Assembly: GCA_016717115.1 (NCBI GenBank)
Contig: JADKGE010000002.1
Location: 372,001-436,000, forward strand
Reading direction: 5' to 3'
DNA: 64,000 nt
DNA from: Actinomycetota bacterium
Lineage (GTDB): Bacteria; Actinomycetota; Actinomycetes; S36-B12
Numbering within the stretch: the first letter of the stretch is position 1; every line of letters begins with the position of its first letter. A program made the position numbers and the translations under genes. This document shows, piece by piece, positions 15,896 through 23,725 of this stretch. Under the pieces are notes generated by a model, which made no database searches, was not told the DNA's origin, and saw only the letters and a program-made list of their open reading frames with translations.

Positions 15896-16906
15896 GTGAA
15901 CAAGATGGTCACCTTGGCCGACGTCGCTCGGGCGGCCGGGGTGAGCGCGAAGACCGCCTCTCGCGTGATCAACGGCGACCCGCAGGTGGCGCCGGCCACG
16001 AGGGCTCGCGTGGAGGCGGCCGTCGAGGCGCTCGGCTACCAGGTCAACGTCCTCGCCAGGTCACTGCGGCGAGGTCACGACAACGTCGTGGGCGTCATCG
16101 TCGAAAGCGTGCGCGACCCCTTCTTCTCCGAGGTGATCGGCGAGCTCGAGCAGTTGATCACCCCGCGGGGCTTCACCGTCATGGTCGCGAGCAACACCCG
16201 GGGGTCGGGCCGCGAGCGGGAGATCGTCGAGGGATTCATCCAACGGTCGCTGGTCGGGATGATCGTCACCCCCCAGGATGCCGACTACTCCTTCCTGCGC
16301 AGCATCCGCATGCCCGTCGTCTTCATCGACCGGCGCCCGCGCAACCTCGACGCCGACGTGGTGCTCGCCGACGACCGCGGAGCAACCCTCGAGGGTGTCA
16401 ACCACCTCGCGCGATACGGCCACCGTTCGATCGCCCTGATCTCCGACGCGCTCGACGTGCAGACGGTGCGCAACCGGTATGAGGGCTACCTCGATGCCAT
16501 GCGCGAGGCGGGGCTGCCCGTCGACCCTTCGATGGTCCGGATCGGCTGCCTGGACGCTGACATGGCAGAGAAGGAGACGGTCGACCTGCTGCACCTCCCG
16601 CAGCCGCCCACGGCGATCCTCAGTACGCGCGGCGAGACCTCGCAGGGAGTGGTGCGCGCGCTGCATCGCCACGATGCGACCGACGTCGCCGTGGTCTCGG
16701 TCGGCGACTTCGCCCTGGCCGACTCCGTCACGCCCGCCATCACGGTGCTCGACCACTCGCCGACGCTGATCGGCCGCTACGCGGCGGAGCGGCTGTTCGC
16801 CCGGCTCGACGGGGAGTCGGGCCACCCGATCACCACCACGATCCCGGTGCCGCTCATCGCACGCGGTTCGGGCGAGCTGCCCCCGCGCGCCGCCGTCAGT
16901 GGGTGA
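15896..16906 (+). CDS. LacI-family transcriptional regulator
   Basis: 336 residues. The N-terminal helix-turn-helix and hinge read TLADVARAAGVSAKTASRVI and ALGYQVNVLARSLRR; the rest is a periplasmic-binding-protein-like effector domain (VVGVIVESVRDPFFSEVIG). The GTG start at 15896 has GAAGG upstream. It is the second gene after the FGGY kinase. The two palindromes upstream of the kinase are the natural target, giving autoregulation and control of the divergent aldolase operon. Its 3' end overlaps the convergent membrane-protein gene by 11 bases. Confidence 0.9.
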   Translation: MNKMVTLADVARAAGVSAKTASRVINGDPQVAPATRARVEAAVEALGYQVNVLARSLRRGHDNVVGVIVESVRDPFFSEVIGELEQLITPRGFTVMVASNTRGSGREREIVEGFIQRSLVGMIVTPQDADYSFLRSIRMPVVFIDRRPRNLDADVVLADDRGATLEGVNHLARYGHRSIALISDALDVQTVRNRYEGYLDAMREAGLPVDPSMVRIGCLDADMAEKETVDLLHLPQPPTAILSTRGETSQGVVRALHRHDATDVAVVSVGDFALADSVTPAITVLDHSPTLIGRYAAERLFARLDGESGHPITTTIPVPLIARGSGELPPRAAVSG

Positions 16907-17453
16907 TGGCCATCTCGACGGCGAGGACGACCAGGCCCATGAAGCCGTAGCTGAGCCCGAACGTGATCCGGCGGACCGCCCCGAGGCCGGCTCGCTTAGC
17001 CGCGAAGGCGCCCCAGAAGAACAACGATCCGATCCCGAGGACCTGCACGAGGCTGACGGCGTCGTTGGCATCCCATCCGAGCACCGTGAGCAGGCTCAGG
17101 AGCAGGATCGGCGGGATCGCGATGTAGAGGTACTCGAGATTGGCTGCGGCCAGGTGGCGTCGCTCGTGCCCGGTCAGGCGGTGCCCCGTGCGGATGGTCA
17201 GGTCCAGCGCCTCGGAGAACGCGTGGGCCATGGCCAGGGCGAACAGCGGCGCGATGACGACACCGACCATCTCCAGCAGACTGCCGGTCTTCAACGGACT
17301 GGTGCCCTCGTCGTAGAGGGCCAGGCCGGTCATGAGCATGATGGTCGCGTAGATGACCTTGTGCGGATTCATGTGCAGGAACCAGACCTGGATGGTCTGC
17401 GACTCGAGCGGGCTGTCGTTGCCCGCGTTCGGGGGCAACGGGGTCTCGTCCAC
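16896..17453 (-). CDS. Integral membrane protein, unknown function
   Basis: 185 residues with five likely membrane segments (for example VIYATIMLMTGLALY, LYIAIPPILLLSLLTVLG, GLSYGFMGLVVLAVEMAI). A polar loop, LTIRTGHRLTGHERRHLAAA, separates helices 2 and 3. No family is recognised. It faces the LacI gene and is divergent from the aminotransferase gene 64 bases away. The GTG start at 17453 is a choice; an ATG at about 17372 would remove an N-terminal hydrophilic stretch. There is no evident transporter signature, although the surrounding sugar locus otherwise lacks a transporter. Confidence 0.6.
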   Translation of the reverse strand: MDETPLPPNAGNDSPLESQTIQVWFLHMNPHKVIYATIMLMTGLALYDEGTSPLKTGSLLEMVGVVIAPLFALAMAHAFSEALDLTIRTGHRLTGHERRHLAAANLEYLYIAIPPILLLSLLTVLGWDANDAVSLVQVLGIGSLFFWGAFAAKRAGLGAVRRITFGLSYGFMGLVVLAVEMAITH

Positions 17454-17517
17454 GGCATCAGCCTGCCATGCTGCTCCCGCCGACCGGGAGTCCGGTCGTG
17501 CGGCGAAGGAGTGCACC

Positions 17518-18879
17518 GTGACAACCGTTGATCGCGAACGACTGGCGGCCCTTCTCGACAGGGAGCGGGCCGAGCACCGGCGACGCACGCCGGCGTCGAG
17601 GCGGGCCTTCGAGGCCGCCGACCACCTGTTCGGCGGTGTGCCGATGACGTGGATGAACAAGTGGTCGGGCGGGTACCCGCTCTACCTGGCGCGCGCGCAC
17701 GGCAATCGCATCACCGACATCGACGGCAACGAGTACGTCGACTTCGCCCTTGGCGACACGGCCGCGATGGCGGGCCACTCCCCTGAGGCGACCGTCGCCG
17801 CGGTCACCGAGCGCATCGGGTCCGCAGGTGGCATCACGACGATGATGCCGAGCGTGGACGCCGAGTGGGTGGCGGCCGAGCTCAGTCGCAGGTTCGGTAT
17901 GCCGTTGTGGTCGTACAGCCTCACCGCGACCGACGCGAACCGATGGGCCCTGCGGATCGCCCGCATGGTCACCGGTCGCACCAAGGTGATGGCGTTCGCC
18001 TACTGCTACCACGGCTCGGTCGACGAGACCTTCGTCATCGCCGGACCGGACGGCGCCACTCTCCCGCGCGGTGGGAACGTAGGCCCCGCGGTGGACGTCG
18101 CGCAGACCACTCGGGTGGCCGAGTTCAACGACATCGCGTCGGTGGAGGCAGGACTGGCGCACGGTGACGTAGCGGTGCTCGTGATGGAGCCGGCTTTGAC
18201 CAACATCGGCATCGTGCTGCCCGAGCCGGGCTTCCTCGATGCCGTGCGCGAGCTGTGCACGAGGTACGGAACGCTGCTGCTCATCGACGAGACGCACACG
18301 ATCTCCGCCGGTCCGGGCGGATGTACCGCCCTGTGGGGACTCCAGCCCGACATCTTCGTCATCGGCAAGAGCATCGGCGGTGGGATCCCCTGCGGCGCCT
18401 ACGGCATAACGGAGGACGTGGCCGCCGCCGTGCGCGCCAACGCGGAGGCCGATCTGGTCGACGTTGGTGGGGTGGGTGGCACCCTGGCCGGCAACGTGCT
18501 CTCGACTGCCGCGATGCGGGCCACGCTCGGCGAGGTCCTCACCGACATCGCCTTTGAGCACATGGTGGCGCTGGCCACGGCGTTCCGGGAGGGCGTCGAG
18601 TCGACCCTGACGGCCTACGACGTGCCGTGGTCGATCGCCCAGCTCGGGGCGCGCGCCGAGTATCGCTTCGTGTCGCCGGCACCGCGCTCCGGCTCGGAGT
18701 CTGCGGCGGCGCACGATGACGAGCTCGAGGAGTACCTGCACCTGTTCATGTCCAATCGCGGGCTGCTGATGACCCCCTTCCACAACATGGCGCTGATGTG
18801 CCCTGAGACCGCGCGCACGGACGTCGAGCTCCACACCGACCTCTTCGCACGAGCGGTGGCCGACGTGATGTCAGAGTGA
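17518..18879 (+). CDS. Class III PLP-dependent aminotransferase
   Basis: 453 residues, fold type I. Asp258 (LLIDETHT) contacts the pyridine nitrogen and Lys284 (FVIGKSIGGGIPCG) binds PLP. The layout is close to glutamate-1-semialdehyde aminomutase and omega-aminotransferases. The GTG at 17518 has AAGGAG seven bases upstream. Its stop overlaps the start of the SDR gene (GTGA), so the two are translationally coupled. Next to sugar kinase and aldolase genes, it may make an amino sugar or amino polyol or remove an amino group from one; this is inference. Confidence 0.82.
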   Translation: MTTVDRERLAALLDRERAEHRRRTPASRRAFEAADHLFGGVPMTWMNKWSGGYPLYLARAHGNRITDIDGNEYVDFALGDTAAMAGHSPEATVAAVTERIGSAGGITTMMPSVDAEWVAAELSRRFGMPLWSYSLTATDANRWALRIARMVTGRTKVMAFAYCYHGSVDETFVIAGPDGATLPRGGNVGPAVDVAQTTRVAEFNDIASVEAGLAHGDVAVLVMEPALTNIGIVLPEPGFLDAVRELCTRYGTLLLIDETHTISAGPGGCTALWGLQPDIFVIGKSIGGGIPCGAYGITEDVAAAVRANAEADLVDVGGVGGTLAGNVLSTAAMRATLGEVLTDIAFEHMVALATAFREGVESTLTAYDVPWSIAQLGARAEYRFVSPAPRSGSESAAAHDDELEEYLHLFMSNRGLLMTPFHNMALMCPETARTDVELHTDLFARAVADVMSE

Positions 18880-19658
18880 CTCCCGCGCCGTTCGATCTGG
18901 CCGGTCGAGTCGCCCTCGTCACCGGCGCGGGCTCGCCGACCGGAATCGGCTTCGCCACCGCCCGGCTCCTGGGCGAGCTCGGCGCACACGTCGCCGTCAC
19001 CTCGACGACCGAGCGCGTCTTTGACCGCGTCGCGGAGCTCGAGACCACGGGCGTGAGGGGCTTCGGTGTCGTGGGGGACCTCACCGACGAGCACGACGTG
19101 TCCGACGTGGTGTCTGCGGTGGCCACAGCACTGGGCGGCATCGACATCCTGGTGAACAACGCCGGCATGCTGAGCATCGCTGGGGCGGCGGAGACCGGTC
19201 GCATCACCGACATGAGCCTGGCGACCTGGCGCGCGGGCATCGAGCGCAATCTCGACACGGCGTTCCTCGTTTCGCGCGCCGTGCTGCCCGGAATGCAGGA
19301 CCGAGGGTGGGGGCGCATCGTGAACGTCACCAGCGTCACGGGGCCGGTGATGGCGATGCGCGACGAGGTCGCCTACGCGGCCGCCAAGGCCGCGATGGTG
19401 GGCCTTGCGCGCTCGATCGCCGTCGATTTCGGCCCGGTCGGAGTCACGTCGAACGCGGTGGCGCCGGGGTGGATCTCGACGGGGTCTCAGACGGCGCACG
19501 AGTACGAGCAGGGGCTGCGCACTCCGGTCGGCCGCAGCGCGACGCCCACCGAGGTAGCGTCCGCGATCGCCTGGCTGTGCACGCCGGGTGCTGCTTACAC
19601 GACGGGCCAGTGCCTCGTGGTCGACGGAGGCAACTCGGTGGCCGAGGAGCGCACCTAG
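18876..19658 (+). CDS. Short-chain dehydrogenase/reductase
   Basis: 260 residues. The cofactor loop is TGAGSPTGIGFA, NNAG is in the fourth strand, and the catalytic residues are Ser (NVTSVTGP) and YAAAK. The C-terminal APGWISTGSQ and GQCLVVDGGNS are typical of classical SDRs. It is coupled to the aminotransferase gene, suggesting oxidation or reduction of the same metabolite. Its 3' side carries a 62-base perfect hairpin. Confidence 0.87.
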   Translation: MTPAPFDLAGRVALVTGAGSPTGIGFATARLLGELGAHVAVTSTTERVFDRVAELETTGVRGFGVVGDLTDEHDVSDVVSAVATALGGIDILVNNAGMLSIAGAAETGRITDMSLATWRAGIERNLDTAFLVSRAVLPGMQDRGWGRIVNVTSVTGPVMAMRDEVAYAAAKAAMVGLARSIAVDFGPVGVTSNAVAPGWISTGSQTAHEYEQGLRTPVGRSATPTEVASAIAWLCTPGAAYTTGQCLVVDGGNSVAEERT

Positions 19659-19670
19659 CCCCCAACTTCC

Positions 19671-19732
19671 GTTGAGTGGCGGCTTGTGGCGGTGAAAACG
19701 TCCGTTTTCACCGCCACAAGCCGCCACTCAAC
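19671..19732. terminator. 62-base perfect hairpin, shared-arm repeat copy 1
   Basis: Two 30-base arms are perfectly complementary around a 2-base loop. The outer arm contains GAGTGGCGGCTTGTGGC, the inner arm GGTGAAAACG. It lies between convergent genes and probably terminates both. A second element at 39186-39243 has the same outer arm but a different inner arm. Confidence 0.75.
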
Positions 19733-19747
19733 CGGGGTGGCTACGGG

Positions 19748-21010
19748 TTATGGCGTGAGCAGGATGGGGCCGTTCACCCTTACGTTCTTTCTCGGGCCGC
19801 GATCCACGCAGCGGCCGTCCAGCCGGCAGATCTGCGTGAACCGCGCCGGCACCCGGAAGCTGGCTCGGCCGGTCTCGGACCACACGACCCGGGTGGTCAC
19901 GCCGCCCCGAGTGAACGTGCACACGATCTTGGCGGAGCCGCGACAGCCGTCGAACGTGGCGCCGACGATCCACTGCTGCAGCGTGGTGAGCGCGATGGCG
20001 GCGGTGCTGCCGTTGTTCATCTGGATGCCGAGCAGGTCCGCATCGGGCGCCCAGGCGTACCAGTACACACGGCTGATCCCGAGCCGGAGGGCGTCGAGGT
20101 AGGACCGGGCCGCCCACTCGCCCGCGCGCGGGCCGATGATGTCCTGGTCGGGGTTCGCCGTGCCGGGGCCGGCTAGGCCGAAGTTGTTCTCGGTGTCCCA
20201 CAGGGGTCGGTTCGGCGCGCCCGCGGCATTGAGCATGGTGATCCACGTCCGGGCGAGCAGGGCGCGATCCGCCGGCGTCCCGAGGCTCGCCGGGTAGGTA
20301 TGCGCCGCCCACACGTCCACGGGCCAGTTGCGCGCCTTGAGCTCGGCCAGGAAGGCCGGGTAGAACTTCTTGAACGGGCCGCCCAGGCGGGTGCCGGTGC
20401 TCGGCGCGACGACCAGAGCGGCCGGGTCGACGCTCTTGATGATGTCGTAGGCATGCTTGGTGAGGTCGGCCATCTCCGCCGGGGTTCCTGTGGAGAACGT
20501 GGTCAGGTTTGCCTCGTTCCAGGGCTGGTACGACGTGATCTTGCCCTTGTAGCGGGTCGCGACCTGGCGCACCCAGTCGTCCCAGTCGGCGAGGTTCTTG
20601 GGCATGCCGGCCGCTCCCGGGAGCACCCCCGCGGCACCCCCCGAGGCCGGATCGTCGGTCGCCCAGGACGGCGTGCCGGCGAGCACCATGAGGATGTCGT
20701 TCACGCCGTTTTTCTGTGCGGTGGCCACCGCGGTGTCGAGAGCCGTCCAGTCGAAGACGTCGTTCTTCTTCTCGATCTGCCCCCACGTGGTGGTGTTGTC
20801 CCACAGTCGCAGCGACCCGATCGGGATGGTGGGCCAAGTGCCGGTCTGGACGTCGAACACGTGCATGCCGAACAGGGTGGGCTGGACGACGGTGCCCTGG
20901 AGTCGCTCCGCGGGGAGCGGAGCCGCTTGGGCAGGGCCGGAGGCTAGGACGGAGGCCGCGATGGCCGCGGTGGCAAGGACGCTGACAAGGGAGAGCGGGG
21001 TTCGACGCAT
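19748..21010 (-). CDS. Secreted glycoside hydrolase, clan GH-A type
   Basis: 420 residues. A signal peptide (about 1-30, ending ASGPAQA) precedes a TIM-barrel domain. SYQPWNEANL gives the acid/base Glu166 after an Asn, and PLWDTENNFG gives the nucleophile Glu274, the clan GH-A (GH5/GH39-like) arrangement. The last 80 residues form a separate beta-rich region with four Cys (FDGCRGSAKIVCTFT, TQICRLDGRCVD) that may make two disulfides. The substrate is a polysaccharide or glycoside, unspecified. The gene is monocistronic and convergent with the SDR gene. Confidence 0.78.
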   Translation of the reverse strand: MRRTPLSLVSVLATAAIAASVLASGPAQAAPLPAERLQGTVVQPTLFGMHVFDVQTGTWPTIPIGSLRLWDNTTTWGQIEKKNDVFDWTALDTAVATAQKNGVNDILMVLAGTPSWATDDPASGGAAGVLPGAAGMPKNLADWDDWVRQVATRYKGKITSYQPWNEANLTTFSTGTPAEMADLTKHAYDIIKSVDPAALVVAPSTGTRLGGPFKKFYPAFLAELKARNWPVDVWAAHTYPASLGTPADRALLARTWITMLNAAGAPNRPLWDTENNFGLAGPGTANPDQDIIGPRAGEWAARSYLDALRLGISRVYWYAWAPDADLLGIQMNNGSTAAIALTTLQQWIVGATFDGCRGSAKIVCTFTRGGVTTRVVWSETGRASFRVPARFTQICRLDGRCVDRGPRKNVRVNGPILLTP

Positions 21011-21074
21011 GCGGTCATGGTGCCATGCGATGCCGTCAGACAAGCACAGCAGGAGCCAACGCCGGGTAAAACTC

Positions 21075-22601
21075 CTATCGCGGACGGGCCGCCGCCACGA
21101 GAGTGACATCGTCGCGCCGCCAGTCGGCGGCGCGGTGCCGCACCTGGGCGAGCAGGCGGGAGATGAGCTCCTCGGGGTTCTCGCGCACGGGGGCGTCGAG
21201 GCCCCGGATGAACTGGGAGACCATCGAGGACTCGAGCTCGTCGCCGTCGGCGTTCCGCGACTCCACGAGGCCGTCGGTGAAGGCCACGAGGACGTCGCCG
21301 GACCCGAACGGCGCCGTCCGAGTGGACCACTCGCCCCCGAGGGAGGAGATGAGGGGCCCCGTGGGCTCGCAGAGGAACGACTCCTTGTCGTGCGTGACGA
21401 CGATGGCGGGGTGGTGTCCGGCGTTGGCCCACTGGATCGTGCCGGCCACGGGATCGGCGATCAGGACGATGCCGGTGACGAAGTGCGCGTCCTGGGCCCC
21501 TGAGGTCGCGGCCATGGCGATGACCTGGTCGGGTGCGAGCCCGGACTGCAGGCCGGCGCGCAGGATCGAGCGCACCCGGATCGCGGTCACGCTGGCCTCG
21601 GGGCCATGGCCCGACACGTCGGCCACGACGATCGCCAGGGATCCGTCCGGTCGGAGGATGGGATCCCACCAGTCACCGGCCATGACCCCCACGGCGGACT
21701 GACTGGTACCCGAGACCGCGAGTCCGGGCACGGTCACGTCCGATCGTGCCGTGAGCTCGGCCTCCATGGCGGCCACCAGCGGCGCGTCCTGCGCGAGACC
21801 CTCGCGGGCGGCCCGTGCCTCGTCGATCTCCCGGACCAGACCCCGGCGCAGGAGCTCAGCATCGATGGCCACGTCCTGGAGCTCGGGCGGTCCTACCTCC
21901 TCGATCGGCGTCTCGTGACCAGCCACGCGCGCGGCCTGCTGCAAGTCCTGTCGCAGATGGCGCAGGGGCGCCAGCACCCACCGCTGGAGCCCGAACACGA
22001 AGATCAGCAGCCCCACGACGATGCAGATCCCCACCAAGAGGAGGCTCACGCCGAGCACGGTGTTGACGTCGTCGAGTGCCGAGGCCGCGGAGTCGCGCTC
22101 GTCGTTGACCGCCTGGTTGAGCTTGCTCGACGCCAGGGTCATGGCGTCGTACGAGGCCCAGGCCTCCTTGGTGTTGGTGGCCCGCATCGCCCGTTGGCGC
22201 TTGCCGCCCTCCATGAGGGCGATGACCTGGGCGGCGTCGGTGGCCACCCAGGCCTGCTGGGTCGCGCGGGAGTTCTTCAGCAGGGCGAGCAAGGTGGGCT
22301 TGTCGGCGGGGAGGGCTCCCTGGATCTGGTCGAGGAGGGTCGTGGCTCGGCCGATGGACTCGCGGTACTGCGTGAGGGAGGCCTCGCGCGTCAGCATGAT
22401 GTAGTCCGACAGGGCGCCGCTGGCGTTGGCCTGCGCGAGCGTGAGCGAGGCGGTCGCGTCGGCCGTCGGCGACAGTTCCTGATGAAGGGCGATCCCGACC
22501 GCTGCGGTGAGGGCGAACTGGACGAACACGACGATTCCCATGATGACGAGCGCCACCAGCGCAATGCCGGAAGCGATCAGGGTTCGCACCCGCAGGGTCA
22601 C
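21075..22601 (-). CDS. Membrane PP2C/SpoIIE-type serine phosphatase (RsbU-like)
   Basis: 508 residues. A membrane helix (about 10-35), an extracytoplasmic helical sensor (about 40-185, four-helix/CHASE3-like), a second helix (about 187-210), a HAMP-like linker and a C-terminal SpoIIE phosphatase. Metal-site motifs are MAGDWWDP, VADVSGHGPEAS and the terminal WRRDDVTLVAA. Such proteins dephosphorylate anti-anti-sigma factors in stress partner-switching; no partner genes are in the window. It is divergent from the aminotransferase gene, with -10 boxes on both strands in the 44-base gap. Confidence 0.85.
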   Translation of the reverse strand: MTLRVRTLIASGIALVALVIMGIVVFVQFALTAAVGIALHQELSPTADATASLTLAQANASGALSDYIMLTREASLTQYRESIGRATTLLDQIQGALPADKPTLLALLKNSRATQQAWVATDAAQVIALMEGGKRQRAMRATNTKEAWASYDAMTLASSKLNQAVNDERDSAASALDDVNTVLGVSLLLVGICIVVGLLIFVFGLQRWVLAPLRHLRQDLQQAARVAGHETPIEEVGPPELQDVAIDAELLRRGLVREIDEARAAREGLAQDAPLVAAMEAELTARSDVTVPGLAVSGTSQSAVGVMAGDWWDPILRPDGSLAIVVADVSGHGPEASVTAIRVRSILRAGLQSGLAPDQVIAMAATSGAQDAHFVTGIVLIADPVAGTIQWANAGHHPAIVVTHDKESFLCEPTGPLISSLGGEWSTRTAPFGSGDVLVAFTDGLVESRNADGDELESSMVSQFIRGLDAPVRENPEELISRLLAQVRHRAADWRRDDVTLVAAARPR

Positions 22602-22608
22602 ACCGTGC

Positions 22609-22614
22609 AGGCTA
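22609..22614 (-). promoter_or_regulatory. -10 box TAGCCT, leaderless promoter
   Basis: Minus-strand TAGCCT, seven bases, then the GTG at 22601 of the phosphatase gene. Confidence 0.45.
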
Positions 22615-22632
22615 ATCGCTAAACCGGTCCCT

Positions 22633-22638
22633 TAGGCT
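22633..22638 (+). promoter_or_regulatory. -10 box TAGGCT, leaderless promoter
   Basis: TAGGCT, seven bases, then the GTG at 22646 of the HisC/Pat gene. No Shine-Dalgarno sequence. Confidence 0.45.
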
Positions 22639-22645
22639 CGGCTTC

Positions 22646-23725
22646 GTGACGCTTCCCCGCCTGCGCCCGGACATCAACGACCTGCCTGCATACAAGGCGG
22701 GTCAGCGAGCCGAGCCGCGCGAGGACCTCGTCACGTACAAGATCTCCAGCAACGAGAACCCCTATCCGCCCCTGCCCGGTGTTCTGCAAGCGATCATGCA
22801 CGCGGCGCTGGACACCCATCGCTACCCGGATCCGTTCTCCCGGCGCCTGGTCGAGGCGCTCGCGATCCGGTTCGACGTTCCGCAGGAGGCGATCGCCCTC
22901 GGCACCGGCAGCGTGGCCATCTGCGGCCAGATCATCGCTTCCGCCGCAGGCCCCGGTGACGAGGTGCTGTTCGCATGGCGCAGCTTCGAGGCCTACCCCA
23001 TCTGGACCCAGATCTCCGGGGCGACCAGCGTTCAGGTACCGCTGCTTCCCGACGAGCGGCACGACCTGCCCGCCATGCTGGCGGCCATCACCGAGCGCAC
23101 CCGCGTGGTCTTCGTCTGCAATCCGAACAACCCCACCGGCCAGGTGGTGACGACCGCCGAGCTCGAGCACTTTGTCGCCCGCGTGCCGAGCGACGTCCTC
23201 GTCGTCCTCGACGAGGCCTACCGCGAGTTCATCGCGGGTGATGACGTGCCCGACGGCATCGGCTTCTACCGGCGCTACCCGAACGTCGTGGTGCTCCGCA
23301 CCTTCTCCAAGGCCTACGGGCTCGCCGCGCTGCGCGTGGGCTTCGCCATCGCGCACGAGACCGTCGCATCGGCACTGCGCAAGACGGCCACCCCGTTCGG
23401 CGTCTCGACGATCGCAGAGGAGGCGGCCATCGCGTCGCTGGCGGCCGAGGAGGAGCTGCTGGAACGGGTCGACGCCCTCGTGCTCGAGCGTCAGCGCGTC
23501 TGGTCGGCGCTTCGTGACCAGGGCTGGCCGCTGCAGCGTACGGAGGCGAACTTCGTATGGCTGCGCCTCGGCGATCGCACCGCGGACTTCGCGGCTGCGT
23601 GCGAGCAGGCTGGCATCGTGGTTCGCCCCTTCGCGGGGGAGGGCGTCCGCATCACCGTGGCCGAGACGGAGGCCAACGACCGCGTTATCGAGGTGGCGGG
23701 ACGGTTCCGCTCGCCGTTGGGCTGA
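22646..23725 (+). CDS. Histidinol-phosphate/aromatic aminotransferase (HisC/Pat)
   Basis: 359 residues, class I/II PLP aminotransferase. KISSNENPYPPLP is the HisC N-terminal motif, VFVCNPNNPTGQ and VLDEAYREF are the cofactor-binding strands, and Lys222 in RTFSKAYGLAALRVG binds PLP. Actinobacteria often carry this extra HisC-like enzyme (Pat) for phenylalanine/tyrosine transamination. No other his genes are nearby, which favours Pat. Its 3' end overlaps the convergent acyltransferase gene by 41 bases. Confidence 0.85.
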   Translation: MTLPRLRPDINDLPAYKAGQRAEPREDLVTYKISSNENPYPPLPGVLQAIMHAALDTHRYPDPFSRRLVEALAIRFDVPQEAIALGTGSVAICGQIIASAAGPGDEVLFAWRSFEAYPIWTQISGATSVQVPLLPDERHDLPAMLAAITERTRVVFVCNPNNPTGQVVTTAELEHFVARVPSDVLVVLDEAYREFIAGDDVPDGIGFYRRYPNVVVLRTFSKAYGLAALRVGFAIAHETVASALRKTATPFGVSTIAEEAAIASLAAEEELLERVDALVLERQRVWSALRDQGWPLQRTEANFVWLRLGDRTADFAAACEQAGIVVRPFAGEGVRITVAETEANDRVIEVAGRFRSPLG

